Of a DNA stretch of 60,000 nucleotides, positions 1 to 11,128 are shown piece by piece. A model generated the notes under the pieces. The model saw only the letters and a list, made by a program, of their open reading frames with translations. It ran no database searches and was not told where the DNA came from. The stretch spans positions 23,748,001-23,808,000 of the forward strand of contig CM060732.1 in assembly GCA_030704615.1 (NCBI GenBank). The letters run 5' to 3'. Numbering within the stretch: position 1 is the first letter of the stretch; each line of letters opens with the position of its first letter. The DNA comes from Takakia lepidozioides (taxonomy: Eukaryota > Streptophyta > Takakiopsida > Takakiales > Takakiaceae). The translations under genes were made by a program, and so were the position numbers.

Positions 1-1215
1 AATTCAACAATACATGTACAAAGGTCGAATTGTTAGTAACTGCATTTCTTAGTCCACTCGAAGAAAAGACATGAAAAGTATCAAGGATACATCTAATGCG
101 AACTCAATGATAGATTCAGATGTAAGAAAGCACGGTGTATGTCTCTACTTCACATCAACTGTTGCGACACTTCAGATTTTTTGGGTGTGTAAGAGATATG
201 GAGTGAATACCCCTTATAAAGCCAAAGCGTAACATTGTGCCATTCTGTCATGTTACGATCAATCAGACTAACGTAACAATCATACTTGCAGTGTAGATAT
301 GTAGTGAAGAGCAGACATGGGTGGGATAATGCAAAAGACACCATTCAATTCCCAAGGGCAGCATTGAAGGAAGAAGCAGTTGCGTCAGGAGCTGACGACG
401 GTGTGACACCTCTAAAAACTAGTAGTGAAAAGAATGGGGTGCACTTTTCTCCGCAAACTTTAGGGTAGGTTGTTCCAATCCTCATTATATTGAAGTTCAT
501 GACCTTAACATGTTCAGAGAGTTTAGGGCAGGGACGAGACAACATAGTCAATTCTCTGTGCAGAGGAATATACTGATTGGATATTAAACACAGTCTTCGA
601 GTTTTGAAGCAAATCCCAAAGTTGCCAAAGTATGCCACTTGCTCGAGGACAGAAATGTGTGTCTTAAGGGCTGGGATTCAACACAATGAATACAGGCTCT
701 ATCTGAGATGGGTTTCCTGATCTGGGGAAGGAATTTGTGCCCCATCTTGTGTTATTGCGCGGATGAGAGATGTCACTTGTATGTTCCTTTGCACCCTTCT
801 GAACTGCCATGGTTGCAACTATGCACATGTCTCACTTTTCTCAGTGAGAGGCTCAAGACACAGTGGGCTGGAGCAAAATAGTCTTCTTTCTTAGGATGAA
901 ATGAGGAGTCTGTTAATAGCCCCTTGTCATGTAATTGTGAATAAAGAGCTCTATTGGACAAGGTTCTCTAGTTTACACTCAGTTCATCGTTGAATATATC
1001 TCTGGTCTGCCAGTGATGGCAGAGAACATTTGGGCTTCAGCACTAGACTTTCAGATTTGAATTGCCTACAGACAGGCTAATGTTCACCAGGCATCTACTG
1101 TTGCAGACGAGCGTATGCATACCAAGCAGCGATTGTCTATCAAAGTGACATGCTGTAGGTTATAAGCCAATGTTGCTAGTCTGTTTCTTGGATGGCTTCA
1201 AATACAACATAGAGA
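1..1215. other. Intergenic DNA, no gene recognised
   Basis: Both strands carry only short frames without recognisable motifs. The one structural feature is the 87-bp segment at 629-715 that recurs at 6608-6691. The 3 bases before position 1219 (gta) form the left target duplication of the CACTA element that follows. Confidence 0.5.
629..715 (+). repeat. Dispersed direct repeat, copy 1
   Basis: The segment running from agtatgccacttgctcgagg to gagatgggttt recurs in the same orientation at 6608-6691 with only a few substitutions and one small deletion. The two copies lie on either side of the CACTA element but not at its edges, so they look like a separate dispersed family rather than the element's target duplication. 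Confidence 0.7.
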
Positions 1216-1218
1216 GTA

Positions 1219-1248
1219 CACTAGAAGAGAAACCGGCTTTTTCCACGG
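1219..1248 (+). repeat. CACTA element left terminal inverted repeat
   Basis: Thirty bases starting CACTAGAAGAG. They match the reverse complement of 6558-6587 at 29 positions. The preceding gta is the target duplication. Confidence 0.82.
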
Positions 1249-2100
1249 GTATGCCAACTCACACCTGGCACATTCCACGGCTTTTATCACGGGTCTGTAG
1301 AGTGAGCCAAGGTGTGGTTCAAAATATGCCCTAACTGTGGGGTGTCTCACATGTGATCCACACCCAAGGCAAGAACGGTGTGAAAACAACCATGAGGGTG
1401 GCGGGAGTTGGCTTAGTACATGGCATGTTATACACATGTGTGAAATGGGACCATAGAATTTCCACATTGTGGTGTATGGGGAGTTTGAGAATGATGCCCT
1501 TGGAAAATAATCATGAGCTTCATGTTCATGTTTAGAAATCTGCACGATGGGCTACTAGCAAGCGAAGAATCACCCCCTGCTACACCCCATTTTCAATCTC
1601 TACATTATGAAGTCTATAATGCCCTTGGTGAAATGAGCATGGGGATCGCATTCAAAGGTGGCCCTGTTCCGTTGCAACCTATGACACAACTATGACAAAC
1701 AAGCATAGGCATGATTTACATTTTTTGCCACAAATCACTTGCATCATCCTTACGTTGAACTTCTTGTTTATGTGACATGCTTGGACTTTGTCATCTCACA
1801 CATCAAAGAAAAAACCAGAATATTTCAAAAACATCTATAGAATTTTAACAAGAGACCAAAAAGGAAACCCAGGTCTAGGTGGGTAGCATGGTGAGTCTCT
1901 ATACAAGGTGATTTATTTTAAATTGTAAGTGGTTTCAACAACTTCATTAGCAACTCCACAATTATATTTTAAATTCATGTAAATTGAAATATATAAATCA
2001 GTATTAGATAGAAATAGTTGTTTTAACTACTCATTTCATGACTATGAACCTTACCCAGTAAATAAATTAACCAGGGCCTTTGTACCTTGTTATATATTAA

Positions 2101-2197
2101 CGTTTTGCACCCTAACATATATATATATAGCTAAAAATACCTTCACATAATTACATGGACCATATAATTATTTTATATAATGTTAGGGTGCAAAACA
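2101..2197. repeat. Fold-back element (MITE-like hairpin)
   Basis: The 17-mer gttttgcaccctaacat (2102-2118) is perfectly inverted at 2180-2196. The two copies flank an AT-rich loop of about 61 bases that contains a short (TA)n run. This would fold into a stable hairpin and resembles a small miniature inverted-repeat element nested in the CACTA element. No clear target duplication was found, so the family is unassigned. Confidence 0.6.
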
Positions 2198-2329
2198 TTC
2201 AAAAACTTCAAAAGTTGGCTCGAATTTAGGGCTGCTAGGTCGCGGTGTGCAGGGCTGGGACTTAGCGTTTTTTGGGGTTCGGTCTTTCTTAGTGCCAAAC
2301 ATCGTGATAGCAGGAACTCGAGACCAATG

Positions 2330-3240
2330 TGGTGAGGGCACATTCTTCCTCGACCTATTTTAGCATGTTTTGCCCTCTCATCAGACTCGAGTTTTACCCT
2401 TCACGATGGTGGGACAACAGCCATAAGTTTTCCAAGGATGCGAAGGGTGTGTTCGACGAAATGGCTGCCAAGATGTCGTGTTGTGGAATGCAATGATCGC
2501 AGTGTGGTACGAAGGCTTTGGAGACATATGAGGAAATGATGCCAGACACGTTGAACCCTAACGCAGGCTGTGTTTCAATCTCTACCCGCTCAACTGCACC
2601 GTGGTGGTTCTCATTGACCAATCCGACATTGCCAGACTACAGACACAAGCAGCACACACAAGAGGTCCTCTTGGGTTCATGGTCAGTCAAATCCTCCATG
2701 GGTCATGACACAAGGTCGAGGACAATGTGGTGAGGGCACTTTTTTCTTCGACCTATTTTCAGCCTGTTTTGCCCTCTCATCAGACTCGGCCCTGAATTTG
2801 CAGCATGGAGCAGAGCTGGCATGAGTTTCTTCACGATGGTGGGACAATCGCAATTGCAAGGTGTGGCTTTTTCTTAATGTAGGATGTAAAGAAGTTTGTC
2901 CATCCTACAAATGTGGGCTTTTGGCTCTTGTTAGTACCATGTTGTACCCGATGTCATTCTGAACACTGCCCTGGTGGACTGCATTTATGCCAAATATGGG
3001 TGCATCGAGGATGCAAAGGAAGTATTCGACAGTATGGCTGAACGAGATGTGGTGTCGTGAAGTGCGATGATTGCAAGATATGCACAGCAAAGGGCGCGGA
3101 TGGAGGCTTTGGAGACCTATGAGCAATGATGCGGGAAGGGGTGATTCTCTATGGAAAAATAGACATAGCTGTAATGATAGAGTGAGGCATGAAGCAAGCT
3201 TTGGATGGCACAAACATGAGAGCGTAGGTACTAAAAGGTA
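2330..3240 (+). pseudogene. PPR (PLS-class) gene fragments inside a dispersed repeat block
   Basis: Plus-strand translation at about 2970-3125 gives decayed PPR text such as YGCIEDAKEVFDSMAERDVV followed by an AMIARYAQQ-like stretch and ALETYEQ. A second, weaker copy lies at 2430-2540. Stops and frameshifts interrupt both. The PPR pieces are embedded in a repeat whose sequence at about 2570-2780 matches the reverse complement of about 54745-54950 closely by eye, and the similarity extends to the PPR text near 2905-3125. It sits inside the CACTA element, so it is either captured host sequence or a nested dispersed repeat. It is not a functional gene. Confidence 0.65.
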
Positions 3241-3559
3241 GTAGGAACTGGGAATATGTCTGCATTACAGAGTGTAACTTTATAGGCAAGAGAAAATGGT
3301 CACAAGCTTGTAAGATGAGTGCTTCAATCTGTTCTTATACAAGGTTCTCCTCAGTTTCTGACAGTCTGTTCGCTGGCTTTCTGGTTGCAGGGAACCCTTG
3401 GGTGTTGATTTCGTGCTCCACGTCAGTACAATGGCCAAGGTCAGCTTTGTTCATGATGGCCTTCCGGGGCTTTTGGTGGTGGATGGAGAGGACCTGACCA
3501 AGGGCTATGTTGTGGCAGCACCACCAACTCAGTCATAGATTTTCAAGCCTGTCTGCAGC

Positions 3560-4155
3560 TTGTGGATTCCAAGCCCATCATGCTCTACAATCCACTCCCA
3601 GAACCAAATTCGTCAAGGACAAATTCAAGCGTTGCTTTCAGATCCTGCGGTAGCATTGCGTGGGCAAGGACATATCTATTTTTAGTCAACCTTACGAGCC
3701 AATGAGGAGCATCGAGCTGTGCCACTATCTCCAAGTTGTTATGGGCCAGGCCAACCTCGGCGACATTAGCTAGATCTTTGAACAGTATCACACTAACTCT
3801 CAGGAAAGAACGCCACAAATCTGGGCTTACATTCTCATTGATCAACCCTCTCAAACACCTTTTGGTGGCCATAATCTGATCATCTCAAAGACAACATGTG
3901 AACACAAGGGTTGCAAGCGGCTTGAATCCCTGACGAATGCTGCCAAATTGCTGGAAAAGGCTGGGTGTCATCAGGAGGCAGTCTTAAAATTGCTTCAGGC
4001 TCTGTGGTTGATGATGCTATGAATGGCAACACGGAATGGCATCTCAGGCCTTCTAATGAGGCCCTTGGGGTGCTGCAGGAAACTCAATCCTTGATACAAA
4101 GAGAAGGGATCAGCATTGATGTTGTATTATTGCATGAACTCCAACTTTTGCAATA
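3560..4155 (+). pseudogene. Unidentified coding-like segment
   Basis: One plus-strand frame stays open for about 150 codons from 3560 to 4020 apart from two TAG codons. It reads like real protein (for example ELCHYLQVVMGQANLGDI, then NAAKLLEKAGCHQEAVLKLL). A second frame continues to 4155 with SVVDDAMNGNTEWHLRPSNE and ends in a Leu-rich tail. I do not recognise the family. Low stop density and amphipathic text suggest fragments of one or two former genes carried by the CACTA element. An alternative is an unrecognised transposon ORF. Confidence 0.3.
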
Positions 4156-5405
4156 AGTGAGATCTGGCACATTTCATGTAGACAAGGAGAACTAGGAAAA
4201 GGCAAAGACACCAAAACCATTCAGGCTTAGGCTGATCTCATGCCATCAGGCTGCCCCATATGCTAGCCAGATTTCTAGGCCAGTGGAGGCACAACGCAAT
4301 GCACAAGCTCTTACTTATCAGGGTTTCAAATTAACCAAGTGTCATGGTCTCTTTGATCAGGAGGCTGTTTCTCCCTGCGCCATTGCATGTATTGGGCGTA
4401 TGAAGATGTGTGCAGGTTATGGCCAATCTGTTGCTCCGTCAAATTTCACCCACGCGTTGGCTCGTAGTTTTTCCCTCAACTCCGAGTTTGACAAACTAAG
4501 CACCCCAAGGTATGGAAGCATTGGCGAGTGGGCTGCCATTCTTTTCCCTGCCACTAAGGCTGATCGACTGGGGTTGAGTATGGTGGGTGGGCTTTGATGT
4601 TGCTTGGGACTCCAACTTCATATATTCAGGCTGCCCAACCTCTGTACCTGGTCTCTTTCTTCGGATGGTGTCTGGTACTGTGACCTCTTTACTTCACCTC
4701 CTGTTTATGATGTATACTCAATGGCACATGCCCCTGTTCTTGGATCAACAGTATACTTCTGATCATTTTACTCTCATGCACATGCCCGCTTTCCAAATGT
4801 ACATGCCACACTCCCCCCTCTATTTGTTCCATCCTATGATATGTATTTAGAGATACATGCCCTGGTTCATGGATCAACACTCAGTATCTTATTTTTACAT
4901 ACTTATCTGAAGTCTACTTACCAAATGGCACATGTTATCAACTGCTGTACCAGTAATTACTATAACCATGCTGACAACGTTCTATGTCTCCGACCTATGC
5001 ACCCTAAGGCACATGCCCCTGCCACACCATACAGGAACTCGGACTTATGATTATGAGCACTAACAGTATATGTACATTTCCGCTATGCTTAAGACAACAG
5101 GTTGTTGCTCACCATCTCAAAACATCCACAACAATGACAGACCAAGGACTCTCACATTATGAAAACACCAGAATGCAGGTCAGGTTACATGCCCTATACC
5201 CTCCCCACTTCGTCTCAAGTGATATCCAACTACAAGCGACCATGGTGAAGCAGCTTATTGAATCTCCCAGGTACCATTCCCCCTCTATGAACTTGTGTTC
5301 TTTTCAATGCCATGTCATTTCACTCTGTTTTCCCCTCTTATCAGAATCACCCTAAATTTTCATGTTTCAAGAATTCTGCAAGTTAGCTGGTTGAGTGAAC
5401 CTTTG

Positions 5406-5570
5406 ATAGTTTGGAGTGACTTTGACATGATACTGCCAAAGTGACAACAGGAAAGTATCCAGAAATAGATAACAGAGAGGAGAAGCTGTGGAATGAATAC
5501 TTTTCTGACCCCAGTCAATGGTGGGACAACCGTCTTGGAAGGTAAATGCCTTTGGATTACAGAGTGGTAG
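5406..5570 (+). pseudogene. OSB-like PDF-motif fragment, copy 1
   Basis: The plus strand encodes EEKLWNEYFSDPSQWWDNR at about 5477-5533 and stops four codons later. A Trp-rich LW..FF.DPSQWWDNR core is typical of the PDF motif of plant organellar single-stranded-DNA-binding (OSB) proteins, which act in mitochondrial and plastid genome maintenance. Only this motif is present and no OB-fold domain is seen nearby, so this is a fragment. It is duplicated at 5813-5985. Family assignment rests on motif memory. Confidence 0.42.
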
Positions 5571-5812
5571 ATGCAATTGAGAATAGGAACTGGTGTGATA
5601 AGTTGAGTTGGGTGCTTGCTGGAACAAATCTAGGCTGCCATTGTCAGTTGCTAACAGCAATGCAAGGATGTATGCATGATTTGTGCGGAGGCATGAATAG
5701 CTGAAGGAGCAGGGATAGAGTGTCATCCAAGAGGACCAGATTTCAAGCTCCAGATTACTTATGATTCCTTGTGGAATGATAGCTACAAGAAACCTACATG
5801 GGTAGATGGTAC

Positions 5813-5985
5813 ATAGTTTGGAGTGATTTTGACATGATACTGCCAAAGTGACAATAGGAAAGTATCCAGAAACATGTAACAGAGATGAGGAGAAGTTGTG
5901 GAATGAATGCTTTTCTGACCCCAGTCAAGGGTGGGACAACTGAGGGAAAAAGGTGAATGCCTATTAGATTACAGAGAGTAGGAGA
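5813..5985 (+). pseudogene. OSB-like PDF-motif fragment, copy 2
   Basis: A second copy, about 407 bp downstream of the first and similar over about 165 bp. The motif is further decayed: one Trp of the WWD core reads Gly, and a stop follows the Asn. The direct duplication happened inside the CACTA element or came with the captured segment. Confidence 0.42.
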
Positions 5986-6557
5986 CGCAACTCAGCATAG
6001 ACACTAAGGCAAACTCTCCTTCCTTGCAAAGGGTGTGTTTTGGTATCTGAGCGAATAAATATAGTTTTTAAAAACATAATTTCAATATTTTATTATTTAA
6101 TAATATTCTCATCAAGGCCACTGTCCATTTTCCCTATAATAATAATAATAATAATAACAATAAATTAAATCCGTTAATATTCAAACTTAATATTAGAAAT
6201 CCATTAATAATTAATTAATGCGTACCACCACACAAGAACGAACACGTGTTGCATAGTGACTTGTCGAAGGTGTGAAATATGACATGTGTCGCATAGTGGC
6301 TTGTTCAAGGTGTGAAATCCGCCGTGAAACATGCCACACTTGCCTTTTTCACACTCTGCCATGTCAGCTATGCCATCGGCCATGTCACCATGCACCCCGT
6401 GAAAAAAGCCACCCGTGGAAAAAGCCTCCCGTGGACTTTTTCACAGGGCCACCCGAGAGCTAGGCCGTCCACGGGGTGTCCTAAAGCTCTAGTCGTTTCT
6501 TACACCCACGGCAGGTGTGGACTGCGGCTGATTCCACAGCAAAAAGTATGGAAAAAG

Positions 6558-6587
6558 CCGTGGAAAAAACCGGTTTCTCTTCTAGTG
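6558..6587 (-). repeat. CACTA element right terminal inverted repeat
   Basis: Ends in CTCTTCTAGTG and is followed by gta (6588-6590), the second copy of the target duplication. Similar ccgtggaaaaa motifs recur inward from about 6390. Confidence 0.82.
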
Positions 6588-6607
6588 GTATATTGTGACT
6601 TGTCCTG

Positions 6608-6691
6608 AGTATGCCACTTGCTCGAGGATAGAAATGTGTGTTTTAAGGGCTTGGATTCAACATGAATACAGGCTCTATCTGAGATGGGTTT
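6608..6691 (+). repeat. Dispersed direct repeat, copy 2
   Basis: Same orientation as 629-715. It begins about 20 bases beyond the right end of the CACTA element. Confidence 0.7.
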
Positions 6692-9480
6692 GACTGTGGC
6701 CGTGGTTTACATGGTAAAGAGAATGTGGCAGAATGTAGATCTCTTGATAGAACGGATGTGATACAATTGTCTGTCATCGCACAGTCAGCTACGTGTAGTG
6801 ACCGGAACTAAGACAGACAGAGTGTGAGAGGAATATATATTCATAAGACGTTTTTTGCCCTGTGGCCATAGACCCCGTGCCTAGTTCAGGCTGATCCAGC
6901 GCATGAGAGAGGAGAGGGAGTGGTGGAGATGACCTCTAATATTTGGCTGTTGGGAGTGCATACAACGGTTGTTTGTCATCATTTAACAGGATACAGGAGC
7001 AAGTAGGGTATTTGAGGGGTTTCTTGATTCGCATTCTGTGAATGAAAGAAGATCCTATAAACTGACATGACCAGATTTACCAACTCCTGATTGGGCTAAT
7101 TGGCTCTCAAACAAGTTAACGTAGGTCAGGTTCATGCTTTCTTACCGTATCCACAAATACGTATAGCTTTGAAACATAAAAGAGGTAAATGTAAAAACCC
7201 ATCTGCAAGTAACAAGGCCACACTCTTTAAATGTATGCCACTGACACTAGACAATGAAATTCTTGCAGCAACTCACGACAGCTTCACATGAGCTCTTTAT
7301 GCCCTTCAATCATACTAGACTGGGCACCCAACGACTATAGTCAAATAGTGATCAGTCACCAACAAGCATAGCATAGTAACTTGAGGATTCTATGCAGCAA
7401 TGTCAATACCTTACAACAAACCCAGAAAACTTACTTTAAGTTCCTTATCATTGTAGGTATTTCTTCTTTTGCCCTTAATTGTCTAGCGTTGGCGCAGTGT
7501 AGACTCTCGCTTGTTCCATGCTGTGAATTCTACTAATTGATAAGTTAGCATCATTTTGGCATTTACAGCATTACCGCCGGGAATTTTGAGAAGAGAGAAC
7601 AGGCTTTACGAGATTCCAAAAGTATGACGTTTAAACAGTGTAATCTGGCCCTTTTTTTTGGTGCCTCTGTCACCTGCTGTTTGTACCCTTCTTCCTTTTC
7701 TCTAGTCGCCCCTCTCAATCTTCACAGGAGAGGAGATGAAGATGACATGTGCATGGCTGGTTCCCACCTCCATCTATTTATGTAGATTCTTAATCTCTCA
7801 TGAACAAATACATGCCCCTCTATTTCGGTTTCTAATTAGTGTGAGGCTAATCTCTGAAGACTCCATCTACTGTTGCAGGCAAACATATGCAGAAATACTC
7901 ATCTTTGAGGAGAAAATACTGTTAGATCCAAGCTTGTTAAATCCAGAGGATCACTTCAAGAAAGTACTGGAGCTCGTGCCGGATTAATGTATCCATTTAA
8001 ACACACCTTCCCTACACTATGGTTCACGGTGATTCAGTCAGCTCAAAAGATTTTGGGTAGGAAAGACATAGAACTGTGAACAAGAAAAGGTCCTGAAATG
8101 TACAGCAAACATAACTTTTGACCCTTAACCAACAAGTTCACGGAAACATGAAGAGTTCCTAGTAAAATTTATCCTAGTAAAATTTTAGGGAAGAGTTCTT
8201 GAGCAATGTAAGCATTTATGTGGGGCGGTGATGTGCCCTGGACTTCTTATCTGTGCCAGATCTACATGTTCCCTATGTGGAAAGGTGTTGGATTAGCTTT
8301 TGAAATAAAATACACTTGCAATTGTGGCTCCACAAGGGGGAGAGAGAATCGACAACCAGTCTTCCTACAGGTCCCTGGTATGCCCTATCTGCCACTAGGT
8401 CCATCAGAGCTAATTGCTGCATGATATCAGTGTGCATAGCTTTTCAAGAGTGTCTAAAGGGATGCTCATCAACTTCTGTGTCTGCTTCCCTGACCCTCTA
8501 CCTCTATACTAGCCTGTTTACACATCACAACAGCAATATCTGGGGGTGTTCAAAGTGCCACATCATCCATGGGCTTCCTGATCCAGCCATTGTTGTACGC
8601 AACCTGATTGAGCAGGTGTTTACTTCAAGAACGCAATTGGAAAGGAAATGTAGTGGACTGGAAGGAGAGAGAGGGACAAAGGTTTTTGACGGGTAGTGGG
8701 GTTGTAGGACCATGGACAATGGGACCTTTGTTAGGGGTCGCTTCAAATGCCAACCTGTTCTTGAATGGTAATGGCTGGATGTCAAGCTAGTTTTTTAGGT
8801 CAAAATCTATTCCCTGAAGCGTGATTGTAGTTGGAGCAGTACAACATGAGGTGTAGCTGGTGGTTATGGATGCAATGTTATTATAAGAAATCGGATTTGG
8901 CTGAATTTCATTGCAGACCTTATAATAACCTAGCAAGTTGAGCAAGATTGAAGTATATATTGGTAGTGAAGTCCATCAACATTACCAACAGAGATCATGC
9001 ACTTGCAAGCTGTCACACATTGGGAAAAGGTGCATTACTTGGAGCAGATATGATCCAATGTGGGACTTAATGGTCTTCAGCTCCTGTCGGACTGTCATAT
9101 ATGCATGTAGGTAGTGATATAGTGAGAAAATATAGCTCATATAGCTCATATAGCTCATGTGGAGCCCAGGAATTGAGGGGCATTCACAGACGATCATACT
9201 AAAGACTTCACAATGTGCCCATGGAGAGGAATTAAACCCCAACAGCTCCTGATAGGTAATGCTCACAGGATAATTGTCTTGTACCAACATTGGATGCAGT
9301 TAATCTGCTACTGTACTTCCCTTGTGGTTTTGAACTCCCTGACAACATAACCAATCGTCAGATAACTGTAAGGTCTTCGACGTTGGGCAAGTTACAGATT
9401 CTGAACCATTAGTACGCAAAATTTCTAACTATCATTTATTTCGTGGTCTGAAGTAGTGAAAGACATGTTGGATTGTTACT
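6692..9480. other. Intergenic DNA with isolated exon-like frames
   Basis: No complete gene is supported. Several short frames occur (7100-7291, 7881-7987, 8316-8696) but they do not join into a model. A triple cat-atagct repeat, agctcatatagctcatatag, sits near 9133-9160. Confidence 0.4.
7881..7987 (+). CDS. Possible terminal exon of an unidentified gene
   Basis: A good acceptor (tactgttgcag) is followed by an open frame containing TYAEILIFEEKILLDPSLLN and ending LELVPD then TAA at 7985-7987. The text is charged and amphipathic like real protein. I could not identify the family or convincing upstream exons. It may be a relic exon. Confidence 0.25.
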
Positions 9481-9639
9481 CCTTTGGATGTCCAAGCCTT
9501 GCCCCCATCGCTTCAGTGCCCGGTGGTGCTGTTCCAAGGTCCAGTAGCCTGAATGATGGTGGTGGTCACAACAGTTGGGGAGTGTCTTGATGGACAAGAT
9601 ACCGATGAAACTTTGCCTTGTGTGTGTCCCGTGGTGCTG

Positions 9640-9775
9640 CAGTGACTGGACTCACAATTCTATTTTCTTCCCTTAATCAACCCCCACAACTGACGAACTG
9701 GAATGCTAGCGGAGGTGATCCCTGCAGTGATTTGTGGCTTGGAGTTACTTGTCTGGAGCCAACGTTACTGACATG
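9640..9775 (+). pseudogene. STRUBBELIG-family receptor-kinase N-terminal fragment
   Basis: The plus strand encodes SLNQPPQLTNWNASGGDPC followed by SDLWLGVTC. This matches the LRRNT_2 cap that starts the ectodomain of STRUBBELIG-receptor-family LRR kinases (pattern: SLN.P.QL..W...GGDPC...W.GVTC). One or two bases are missing just after GVTC. In the shifted frame the text SGANVTD resumes and runs into a GT donor-like gtatgtac at about 9774. No LRR, transmembrane or kinase exons follow, so this is an isolated fragment. Confidence 0.55.
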
Positions 9776-10128
9776 TATGTACATGTTATTATTTCTCATG
9801 TTCCTAACCGTGTTTGTGAGAATTGAGGCACTCCTGGGACAGTAGACAAGCAAGAAAAGATAGCCATAAGGTTTAACAGTGACACCTTGTTGGAAGTGCA
9901 GGTGAAACATAGGCATATAACATACTGTTACATCGCACTTTGCACCTAACTTCTCAGCAAAGCGGTGTAGCATCAACCTCGGTCTGAGAGAGAAAGCCAC
10001 AATTCTATAGATTAGCGTGATTAATTTTAAAGTTGCACTCTTAGGGTTTTCAAAAATCCACCGATATATACTTTCAGCTGCCCCCGCCTCTCTCTCTCTT
10101 CTCTCTGCACCATATATACAAACAACCA

Positions 10129-10915
10129 TGTCAACGTCGGAAATAGCCAACACAATAGACACTGTAACGGACCAAGAAATAACCCACCAAGACATGACAA
10201 ACATGATATATGACAGTTTCACATCCAATGACCATCATGCCCTAAAGGGGGGAACACATGGAAACGCCTGCCCAATAGTACAAACTTCCTCAGCGCCTTG
10301 TGGAACGTCCCTTCGGACTGTGAAGAAAGAGCAATCTTCGTAGGTATTGCAAAATTCCCCTACCTTGGCAAAACCGGGAATTACAGATTCGTGACATTCG
10401 CCGAAGAACTAAAAGACGCAAAATTGATAGAAGACAACCATTTCCTGTTCGACTACGCAAATACAATAATGGAATGGTCCGATCATTGGAGGAGGAGAGG
10501 CGATGACATGACGTGGATGGGTGGAAACAACATGAGCTTCACGAAAAAGCTCCTAAAAACTAACGCAAACAACTCTGGCTCGACGTCCGGTAACAACAAA
10601 CGTCAAAAAACAAACAACGACGAGATGTACAATACAATAGAAGTCCTTAACGAAAATGGCCAAAAAATGGATGGAGAATCCGTACGTTCAGGGGATCTCG
10701 TTGCAGTCAAGTGTAACATCCGATATTGGATGAATTTCCGTCACAAGAAACACGGGCTTTCATTCCAACTAAAAGGGGTCAAACTGTTGGCCAAAGCACG
10801 AGAGGAGACAGAGTCGAATGACGACAACTTTATAAAGACCGTCCTCCTTCTCCTCTTCAAAAAGTCTACATTTTGTCCCAATGCATGCTCACAACGGATA
10901 ATAAAAAAATACTGA
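10129..10915 (+). CDS. Intronless ORF of unknown family, OB-fold-like C-terminal half
   Basis: A first ATG at 10129 opens a frame (MSTSEIANTIDTV...) that runs to about 10230. The downstream frame from about 10257 to 10915 is the long one (IFVGIAKFPYLGKTGNYRF..., then GDLVAVKCNIRYWMNFRHKK and GLSFQLKGVKLLAKA). The two frames differ, so there is a frameshift near 10240 or the true start lies in the second frame. The C-terminal pattern, GD.V.V...Y.........G.S..L..V.L, resembles single-stranded-DNA-binding OB folds of phage and large DNA viruses. I judge this by feel, not by alignment. A TC-rich tract and TATA-like stretch precede it. It could be a relic of a viral or transposon replication gene or an orphan host gene. 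Confidence 0.3.
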
Positions 10916-10956
10916 TTTATCATAGTCCAAATCTACTTGTTGTACCAAGACGACCC

Positions 10957-11121
10957 ATGGAAAACCCCTCCAACTCCCTCCTCCCCCTACCAATCGAATC
11001 CGTACTCTCTCTCATGATCCTCGAGTATGGCCCATCCGTCCGGACGTCCTTCTCAGAAGTCGTCGCTAGTAGTGCGGAGCAACGCGAAGCCCTAGTCTCA
11101 TTCAAAGTCTACCAACATTAA
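10957..11121 (+). CDS. Short ORF of unknown function, 54 aa
   Basis: The frame from ATG 10957 ends at TAA 11119-11121, and the frame is open further upstream. It encodes a short, partly hydrophobic peptide (PIESVLSLMILEYG...). It lies 42 bp after the previous ORF and immediately before the SINE insertion. No family is recognised and it may be non-coding. Confidence 0.2.
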   Translation: MENPSNSLLPLPIESVLSLMILEYGPSVRTSFSEVVASSAEQREALVSFKVYQH

Positions 11122-11128
11122 ACGAGAC

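Larger units (their letters stand above)
1219..6587. mobile_element. CACTA-type (En/Spm) non-autonomous DNA transposon
   Basis: The left end reads CACTAGAAGAGAAACCGG then CTTTTTCCACGG. The right end (6558-6587) is its reverse complement with one mismatch in 30 bases. The trinucleotide gta directly flanks both ends (1216-1218 and 6588-6590). CACTA-superfamily elements are defined by termini beginning CACTA, 10-30-bp inverted repeats and 3-bp target duplications, so all three hallmarks are present. The outer few hundred bases on each side are rich in short ccgtgg/ccacgg and ctttttccac motifs in both orientations, as expected of subterminal transposase-binding repeats. No transposase frame is visible in the 5.4 kb. 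The inside instead holds fragments resembling a PPR gene, an OSB gene and an unidentified coding segment, so it is best read as a gene-fragment-carrying, non-autonomous copy. Confidence 0.8.

Noticed and set aside
3585-3872. Minus-strand 95-codon ORF as a gene
   Set aside because: The plus strand in the same interval has more protein-like text; the minus frame shows no motif.
5367-5846. Minus-strand 159-codon ORF
   Set aside because: It is antisense to the duplicated PDF-motif segment and has no recognisable domain; it probably reflects low stop density opposite former coding DNA.
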